This document shows positions 54,771 through 64,000 of a DNA stretch of 64,000 nucleotides, piece by piece (the stretch's first letter is position 1; every line of letters begins with the position of its first letter). The notes below the pieces were generated by a model. The model made no database searches. It saw only the letters and a program-made list of their open reading frames with translations, and was not told the origin of the DNA. The stretch comes from Coriolopsis trogii. Lineage: Eukaryota > Basidiomycota > Agaricomycetes > Polyporales > Polyporaceae. The translations under genes and the position numbers were made by a program. The stretch lies in the NCBI GenBank assembly GCA_020543525.1, contig JAHYIO010000005.1, forward strand, positions 1,585,001 through 1,649,000, written 5' to 3'.

Positions 54771-55725
54771 TAGAGCCTCCGGGCAGCGGAATATCGCTGG
54801 AAATGGTGAAAGCACGGGTGAGCCCTCGCTATCGCAAGATTCTATGTAGTTTGTCCTCATAGGTTCGCAGATGATAGCGACAGTAGTACTGTCATCAACA
54901 ACCGCACTCTATCACAAACCATCCCTGAAGAGGTCATCTCGCCCACTGGACCTCCCTCGTCCCAAAGAATTATGCATATCTACTCGCTCTCCCCGGAACA
55001 CCCCCTGCCGGAGGACAGCTGACAACACGGGTGAATCGCTCCGGCCTTCGATGTCTGAGTGAATGGCCCTGCACCCGGATCCACTTCAGAGGTCGCTCCA
55101 TCGTAACAGCACTCAGCAATGTATGGACGGCCTCGCCGGTGAACGTAAATGGCGCAGTCCCTGTGCGTTCGGTACTTATGTCGGCCGATAAAACACGGCA
55201 AGGGGTTAATGCGGTGAGACATCCCTACCCGGGCGTTGGACGAGGCAACAGTATCCAACAGTGCGATTGTCTATGTAGTGAGAGAAATATATTTCTTATC
55301 CCAAGTGAATGTGTCCCTATAAGTTACTGAAGGCATTCGCTAGCAGGACAGAGAGCCTGTGGGCCACCGTGACTCAGCCCTCGCCGAGGTGGTCTCGAGT
55401 CTCGGATTTAGTGAACATTGCGGTTGAGGGCCATTGGTTAGCACCTTGGAGTGTCCTCAATCGCATTTGAACAGTTTTACCCTGTGGGCCTTTGTGGCTC
55501 TTTGTCTGTGTGGCACCATTGATGCTCATCAGATTCGGCCCTCGGTACGTCAAAGGTACGTCTTGCCACGTTGTGGAATCCACGTTCCGGTATAAAACAG
55601 AGGACTGGCTGGCGTTCCTGTCCTCCATCGGCTAACCGCGCGCAAGCTCCTCCCGCTTTGGCCTCTCAGCGTCTACCCGGCTTTCCTTGCAACCACATCA
55701 GCTCTCAGCTACCACCACCAAATCC
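54771..55725. other. Intergenic region after the MITE
   Basis: About 950 bp with no supported gene. The last 200 bases before 55726 include TATAAAAC (55591-55598) and a C-rich leader, a plausible promoter for the next gene. Confidence 0.35.
55591..55597 (+). promoter_or_regulatory. TATA-like element
   Basis: TATAAAA about 130 bases before the ATG at 55726, followed by a CT-rich stretch. The position fits a TATA box with a leader of about 100 bases. Confidence 0.4.
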
Positions 55726-56652
55726 ATGGCGTTTGTCAACCTCATCCGAGTGCGTCTCACAACCCCGCTGGCAAAGGCCTTTGGTACGAAGAAGAGCAGG
55801 TCCGACAGACTCGCAGGCGGCGCTCCACCCGCCAACAGTCCGGAACCATCGCAGGAGAAGAAGCGGTCTCTGGCAAGCTGGGCGAAAGTCCAACCATCCA
55901 ACAGGGACACCTCACGCGACAAACAGGCGGAGACAACTGAGGCGAGCTCTAGTGCGCTACGAAAGCTGTTCTCAATGGTATGGCCCTTCACCTCCCTGGT
56001 CTCGATGGTTTGCGCGACTAACCACCCGGTTGCGGTACGTTAGCGGCGCCGTCGCGTCCCCAAGCATCCTCAACCTTCTGAACAGGCCAGCGATACCCAC
56101 GGGTATCCCCTGCAGAGGTGGTTGACCACTAATGAAGCGCAACCGGTGCTCCCATTGCCATCGGTCGCTTACATCCCGGGAACGCACACTACTCACACAG
56201 GCATGGGGGAACACACGGCGGTGGGCCTTGTCGATGACGAAGACTCGGAGCCAGAGTCCGATGACACGGCCACCGTAACCGAGCCCGCCACAGGTACCGC
56301 AACTCCCGAGAACAACCTCTCGCGCTCGCCTTCGTACAAGCTTGCTCAGGCATCTCCAGGGGGTGAGAGCGAAGGGGAACGCAGGTACGTCTGATCCTCT
56401 TGGTTATTGCGCCATTGCCGGAGGTGACGAATGCGGGATGCGCATGTCAGTATGTTCGCAGATACCTCTGCGCTGCCCTCTTCCGGACCAGAGAACTCTT
56501 ACTTGTACCGCGCGAGGATCGTCCAGGTCCTTCAGGGAACACCTGGAGGTGAAGGCGGCGTGGACGACGTCCTGCGAGGTCTTCCCGCCCCCATCTTCTT
56601 TCCGTTGCACCCAGCGGTGGCTTATGAGGACGAGGACGAGTGGGAGGTATGA
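55726..56652 (+). CDS. Hypothetical acidic protein
   Basis: Exons 55726-55977, 56116-56384 and 56451-56652 join in frame to 240 residues. It begins MAFVNLIRVRLTTPLAKAFG (amphipathic, possibly membrane- or organelle-directed). A Lys/Ser-rich region follows (KKSRSDRLAGGAPP), then LRKLFSM. The middle is acidic and Thr-rich (DDEDSEPESDDTATVTEPAT). The end runs SYLYRARIVQVLQGTPGGEG and PIFFPLHPAVAYEDEDEWEV. The acceptor at 56450 was chosen because it gives this coherent end; the alternative at 56461 yields a basic tail ending at 56552. No family recognised. Confidence 0.5.
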
Positions 56653-56984
56653 GCGAGCACCAGCCACGACTGCTCCAGGAGCCGAACCCTCCGAGCCCGC
56701 TGAGTCGGGAGTGCTCGACATCTAGGTTATGTATTTCTTATCTATAACTTTGGGCGACGTTGATCGTCGAAGTCGTTACACCCGGTTGTGCCAGTGTATA
56801 TTGAAGGAGCGCTGTCACTTGTTGTCTCATTTCCATTCTGTATCCGATATATCCGCACATCCACACGTCCACACATTCTGCGTACCCCTCCCCACACTCG
56901 TTGTACTTATACATGCCACAGACACACCCGCCTCTCTTTGTCACTCTGCTATAACCAATCAACATGTGTCCGCAGATCTCTCCA
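56653..56984. other. 3' regions of convergent genes
   Basis: Between the hypothetical gene and the stop of homocysteine synthase copy C. CACACA- and CATCCACACG-type repeats occur near 56850-56940. No gene seen. Confidence 0.4.
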
Positions 56985-59264
<2,280 letters not shown>

Positions 59265-59900
59265 TGTAGTTCGAGGTGTGACCCCGGAGCAATTCCACCT
59301 ACCTTTTGTACCTGCAAATCTGTGTGTAGAAAGGCTACCGCGCACGCCGCGTATACCTGTGCTCAAGCGCATAGGAACGAGTCGGAGCGCGACTTACCTT
59401 CCACATACTTCTCACGATGCCGCCGGTATACTCTAGTGAATGAGAGCAGCACACATGATCGCTACACCACCCGCACTTGTCCCCGATGTTCACCGAAGCT
59501 GGAGATGGACAAACCTGGCCTCCTGAGCGGGCACAGCGGTCATCGCAAACCATAACAGGAGCCGTGGGGAATGTGAGAGCAGGCCGGAGGAACTCGGACA
59601 CCAGATACCCTGACTCTGTGGGCGGTGTCCTGGCTCAGCGTGTACATGAGACAATTCATGCGACGTCGAAGTCTGCAGACGAATGTGCAAGTGCGAACTG
59701 CCAGTGATTGCTCGGTTTGACAGATGAACGGCTGAACACCGTTTCAGGAGACATAGTCGCATAGAGCAAGGTTTCCATCTCGCCTCGAAATGCACCTGTA
59801 TGCACGCGAGAAGACGTCTGTATGTGTATACAGTACATCTACCCGCGACTGGCCGGTGACTTCGCTCGCTTGAGGATACCCACACGCTGAATATTCCGAG
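59265..59900. other. Intergenic, promoter of copy C
   Basis: No supported gene. The minus-strand frame at 59490-59885 has no recognised features. Confidence 0.35.
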
Positions 59901-60175
59901 TCAATTCACAATCCTCTCGTCAGAAGGTGTCATAGTGAGTGCATAGGCATAGAGTAGTCCCAGTGCGAGAACGACCGAAGTGAGCGCGACTGGTGGGCCT
60001 ATGCGGAAGAGGAGGTCGTGGTCGTAGCGCTACATGTTCGAGCGCTGAGCGAACCACACACCATCTGACGAAATAGGCAACTCCATCGGGTGGTCCCATG
60101 GGTGACGCGCCGCGTAGTACGCGCTCGAGAAGTGCACACCCGACGAGTGAAATTTTCTTCGGTCCTCAGTCTCCT
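59901..60175 (-). pseudogene. Small single-pass membrane protein split by an in-frame stop
   Basis: On the minus strand one frame reads KFHSSGVHFSSAYYAARHPW, then DHPMELPISSDGVWFAQRSN and M. It then meets TAG (about 60028-60030) and continues in the same frame as RYDHDLLFRIGPPVALTSVV and LALGLLYAYALTMTPSDERI to a TGA at 59901-59903. The two parts read like one protein of about 90 residues: a mitochondrial-type cleavage region (FHSSG), a soluble part and one membrane helix. No GT..AG intron removes the stop in frame. An upstream exon starting MPLRQAAKRGIPGGF near 60253 may supply a presequence, but no in-frame splice was found. Family not recognised. It may be a recent pseudogene or a sequencing error. 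Confidence 0.45.
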
Positions 60176-60269
60176 ACCACCACCACCCGCCTCGCATTGA
60201 CGGTTCATAAATCCCCCTGGAATGCCCCGTTTTGCTGCTTGACGAAGAGGCATATTTTGTGCGTGCATT

Positions 60270-63200
60270 TCGCTTGGTGTGTGATGTGTGGGTCAAGAGG
60301 GCCTTGTGGCGCTCGCTGGCTGTACTCGCCAGTGAGATTGTTGGACCATAATCTCCCGCCCCACCGCGCTCCCCGCACAACGTTGTCTTGTTCATGGATA
60401 AAAAAGAGGGAGGTAATAGGGTCTAGGTGATGGTTTCTCTCGCCTGCCAGCGGAAAACTTGTGCATTCCGACATTGTCAAACCTCCAACGAGTCAAGCAA
60501 CGGCGTTGTGGCATCCGTCGGCTTGAACGCCTCGACAGAATTACTTCCCAGTGAGCTTTGTCAGTTCTACGATTGTAGAGAACTGAGTTGTAGCAGGTTT
60601 TCTTAGGGTTCATGATGAATCTTATCAGTCTTCTAGCCATCGCGAGTCGAAGGCGAGTCGATATCAGCCTGGGGCCACAGTCTTCTCTATACATAGGCTG
60701 AGGTGTTCACGACTGCTACCTCATGTTCGCCTACTCGACAACAACGTCCTTTGCGATACGGTTTCAGGTCCCAACATCGAGCGTTCACTCCTTCATTCAC
60801 TTTTCGGAGTCTAATATTCAATGCTTCCGTTGTATGTACCTTCACCCAATCATGGTGTACCTCAACACTGACCAAATCTCCTCATGCGAACTTTGCAGTA
60901 CAGCATCGCATAATCTCCCGTTGTCCGTGGCTTCGATTGGTCTAAGAAGACGTTCTACATATGGCCATCGCGACTGTTTCAGCGGCTTCAGTGGTGCTCG
61001 TGTGGCTGCTGTACCCGCTGCGGTACATGCAATCTTCCTAGGCGATTATCCGGACCACTTTCGCATCGACTGCATTCAACCATATCGCAATATCTGTCAC
61101 TTCTCCCCCTTCGCGATGCCCCACCCCGCGTTCGCCTCCTCACCTCGCCCACACTCTATTCTTATCTAGATGTATGCATATACCGGTGCCACATCGCGGC
61201 TTCCAGAGCTCGTGGTGATGTCTTCCCAGGTTCTCTCTCCAGCTGCAGTCGCCCCATGCACACCATCATCCCCAGGACACTCCAGCCTCAAAGTTCACTC
61301 GGCCCAAACCACGCTCTCTGCGCGCGCGCGAGTGGGGCTTCGCATCGGACAGAACCTTGTTCGACCTCGCCCGGGATTCGGCAGCACTTCGTGACAGCTT
61401 CTCAATCTCCGCTGCTGCGCACGCTGCCTAATCCTTTCGCTGAGTCCACACCTCTGTCCAGAGTCCTCGAGCGGCTGCCGGCATCGCACATACGCGCCGC
61501 AATTGCGTCCGACCTTCATCTGACTCGAGGCCTTGGCCGAGGACGCCTCCTTGCGTGTCGTTGCTCTCCATCATCCGACACGAGCCTCGCGAACAATCCA
61601 AGGACCGGAATAGCCGGCCCCAAGCTCCTACCTCGCACGCATGAAGAATCCGCGCGGTGCGGTCTCGTGACCATCCCACGACAGACGCTCTCTCCTAGCG
61701 AGTGCACGTTGCAAGACACGCGCATGGATGCACGCGGGCGTGTTCCCCGCATCCGCCAGAACGAGCAGGGGAAGAGACGTATGCCCTGTGACGCTGAGCT
61801 CAATTGTCAGGCCACAAACACGCGGACGGCGGTCGCCCGTCCTATCCGCGCGCGTGCCTCGCCAGGGCCGTCGTTCTCTGGGCAGCCGGCCTGCTCCACT
61901 CGCTCTCGCTCTGGATTGGAATTGGGCTTCCGGCGATTCGATGTCGATCTTACGCCTCGCATCGATAGCGGCGACGCGGACGTGGCGACGAGCCGCGCGC
62001 AACGCTCCTTCGCTTCCGACGTTCTGACCTGCAAGATCCGACACGGCGAACGGCTTTTCTGGCCTGTCGGCTGGAGGGGAGATGCTGTCCTCTACTGACT
62101 GCGGCGCGTGCTGATGTACGCGATGCCGACTTCTATAGGACGTCGGCGCTCTTGCCGTCTATACTCGGCGTTCGATGGCATCGCGCACGCCACGGAGGGC
62201 CGCACGAAGCCTTCGACTGGACCACCTCGCGCTGGGAGCACCATGCTGGGACGTTCGCGAACGACGAAGACTCGAGTTCCAAGGCGGTAGGCCCGGGACG
62301 ATCCGCCTCGACTCTGATGACAGAAGTGGCGCCGTCCTGACGCGCACTGATCTTGGAAATTAGACTCTAGCTCTCGATGTCCAGATTTCTCTTCGTTCCA
62401 TTCCATGTCCACCATGTCCACCAGGACACGGAATCCTGGGCATCGCGCTGCAGACAGCGAGCGATCGTGGACCATTTGTCATCTATGTAGGCGCGGGCGC
62501 CGCGTGGTAACGTATGTAGGAGGGAGACGGTGACGCTAACATAGCGCGAACGACACCCGCCTCTCCTATCGATTGATGGCGGCAGACGTCGTGGGACTTC
62601 AAAGTGCGGAAGTGCGGGTAACGGGGGTGTGCGTGTGCGAGTGCGGTACGTGCTCGCCGCAAGTACTGACTTTACCAAACCACGCGAGCAGGAGAGCGAT
62701 CAGCAGTCCGATCCCATGATGTGGGTACTTCCGTCCGTTTACTTCACCGTTTGGGTTCGCTCGCGAGGCTTCCGCTTCACCTTGGCCTCTCCGGATGTCC
62801 TCTCCGACATTCCGATACGCACTCGGGCTGATACACCCAGCCAGGCAAGGTCTCCCGTTCATGGCCACTGCTTGCCCTAGGTCATTCCACGCCGCCGCCG
62901 TCGATGTCGATGTCAGGAGCAGGTTCCGATCTGATGGGCGGTCCCTGTTTCTAGCATTGACTTCTACGCGCGACGCTAGCGATCGCCCACGATTCCGAAT
63001 ATCCATACGCGAGCGCGAACGACGTCAGAGCACTCCACCCGAGCCCCAGCGCTAGCGTTTCCTCATACGCTTTGCGATCCTCGAATCTTCCCAGACTTTC
63101 TTACCGTGGCGTAATATCGCACGACTATGTACTGGTACGTGTCCAGAAACGACGGGGATGTGGTTCCTGGAAGCTGTCAACTGAGCGATGATAGTTCTGT

Positions 63201-64000
63201 ACGTACCCGGCCATTTAGCTGATCAGGTGCAACAATTTGTACAAAAAAAGGCAAGAAGAGAACGGAAGGAGGGGGAAAGGTCGAGAACTTTGTGCGCGCG
63301 ACGACGGTGAGTAAGCTACAGTACTACAGTGCTCGTGAGTACTTACTCACTTACTGCAACGCAGCGCACATCGGGCGAAGAAGACGAAGACCCTGGAGAG
63401 GCGGGGTAACGGTGACGAGCCCGATTCCCTCGGCGGCGCCCGTCCTCGGTGCCTCCTCTCAAGGTTGACCCGACCCGATCTCTACGACGTCGCAGACGCG
63501 TACGTACGCTTGCCCACCCACCTCCAGGTGGTACACGCGTCGGGGTCAGGGCAGCAGTTCGACACGGAACCACAACCACCACTAGCACTCGCGAACCGTC
63601 CTCCAAACAAAGCTTCGTTCGTTCGTGATCCAGGAAGCGTCACGGCCCTGTCCCTGTCGGTCTCCCGAACACCTCAACCTGAAGCTCACATACCGAACAC
63701 CCCACGTTCCGCGCCCCGGAACACAGACGCCGCTGCGTACGGCGGGTGTCAGTGACATCGGCCAAGACAGACAGAACTTAGAAGGCAGACGACGAGCGAC
63801 CCCCGCCCACACCCACACCCACACCCACACCCGACACACCCCGGGAGACTCCCAACGGCGGAGAGCGTGGGGCGACGCGCGCGCATCCGGGGACCATGGT
63901 ACAGTACCCACTCACGTGCACGCGCGGACGTACGTGCGGCTCCCGCGGAGAATGTCGAGTGAACAGTCACAAAGCGGGCGTGGTTCAAGTGGTTGCAGCC
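60270..64000. other. Long gene-poor region to the window edge
   Basis: About 3.7 kb with no gene I can support. The largest frame (61256-62098, plus, 280 codons) lies in very GC-rich DNA, where random frames are long, and shows no domain, membrane helix or splice context. A short CCCACA microsatellite lies at about 63806-63833. A GTGAGTAAG...CTTACTCAC inverted repeat lies at about 63309-63353. An A-rich run is at 63241-63250. Confidence 0.35.

Noticed and set aside
61256..62098. 280-codon plus-strand frame
   Set aside because: The DNA is very GC-rich, and long frames also occur on the other strand over the same bases. The protein is Arg/Ser/Pro-rich with no domain, helix or splice context.
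63806..63833. Possible telomere-like repeat (CCCACA)n
   Set aside because: Only about four units, not the fungal TTAGGG type. It is a short microsatellite.

Overview
The window is nuclear DNA from a filamentous basidiomycete, most likely an Agaricomycete. The evidence is dense genes with many 45-70 nt introns and GT..AG borders, short intergenic spaces, DUF6534-type membrane proteins, and a large P-loop/nuclease protein of a kind common in mushrooms. I cannot name a species. Exon borders given here were read by eye from splice sites and checked by frame. Where a total length is quoted, the exons sum to a multiple of three.

Layout, left half. 1-51: start of a minus-strand gene leaving the window. 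1.0-4.6 kb: protein with degenerate dsRNA-binding-like repeats and a long Gly/Pro/Gln-rich tail. 5.2-7.3 and 8.3-10.3 kb: two tandem O-acetylhomoserine sulfhydrylase (homocysteine synthase) genes. 10.5-11.1 kb: small hypothetical. 13.2-15.9 kb: secreted M36 metalloprotease (fungalysin) with a 21-Asp tail. 17.6-20.9 kb (minus): Crinkler-like NTPase/nuclease protein. 21.9-23.9 kb: DUF6534 membrane protein. 24.0-24.4 kb: complex I 9.5 kDa subunit. 25.6-26.6 kb (minus): hypothetical. 27.7-29.3 kb (minus): beta-tubulin.

Layout, right half. 30.3-32.1 kb: epsin. 32.7-34.7 kb (minus): EamA/DMT-type transporter. 35.0-42.7 kb: Cch1 calcium channel. 43.1-46.4 kb: eIF3a. 47.0-49.3 kb: second DUF6534 protein. 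49.5-50.6 kb: Bud32 (KEOPS kinase). 51.1-52.1 kb: second copy of the hypothetical. 53.3-53.7 kb (minus): second copy of the complex I subunit. 54.3-54.8 kb: a 498-bp MITE. 55.7-56.7 kb: hypothetical. 57.0-59.3 kb (minus): third O-acetylhomoserine sulfhydrylase. 59.9-60.2 kb: a coding-like segment broken by a stop. From 60.3 kb to the end I see no convincing gene.

The most striking structure is a nearly identical inverted duplication of about 2.95 kb (23623-26577 versus 51125-54068). It carries a whole complex I subunit gene and cuts a different neighbour at each end. The three homocysteine synthase genes share one exon pattern, and each has precisely lost a different intron. The core housekeeping block from 27 to 50 kb (tubulin, epsin, transporter, Cch1, eIF3a, Bud32) looks conventional. 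The accessory flanks on both sides hold the duplications, the MITE and the effector-like gene.
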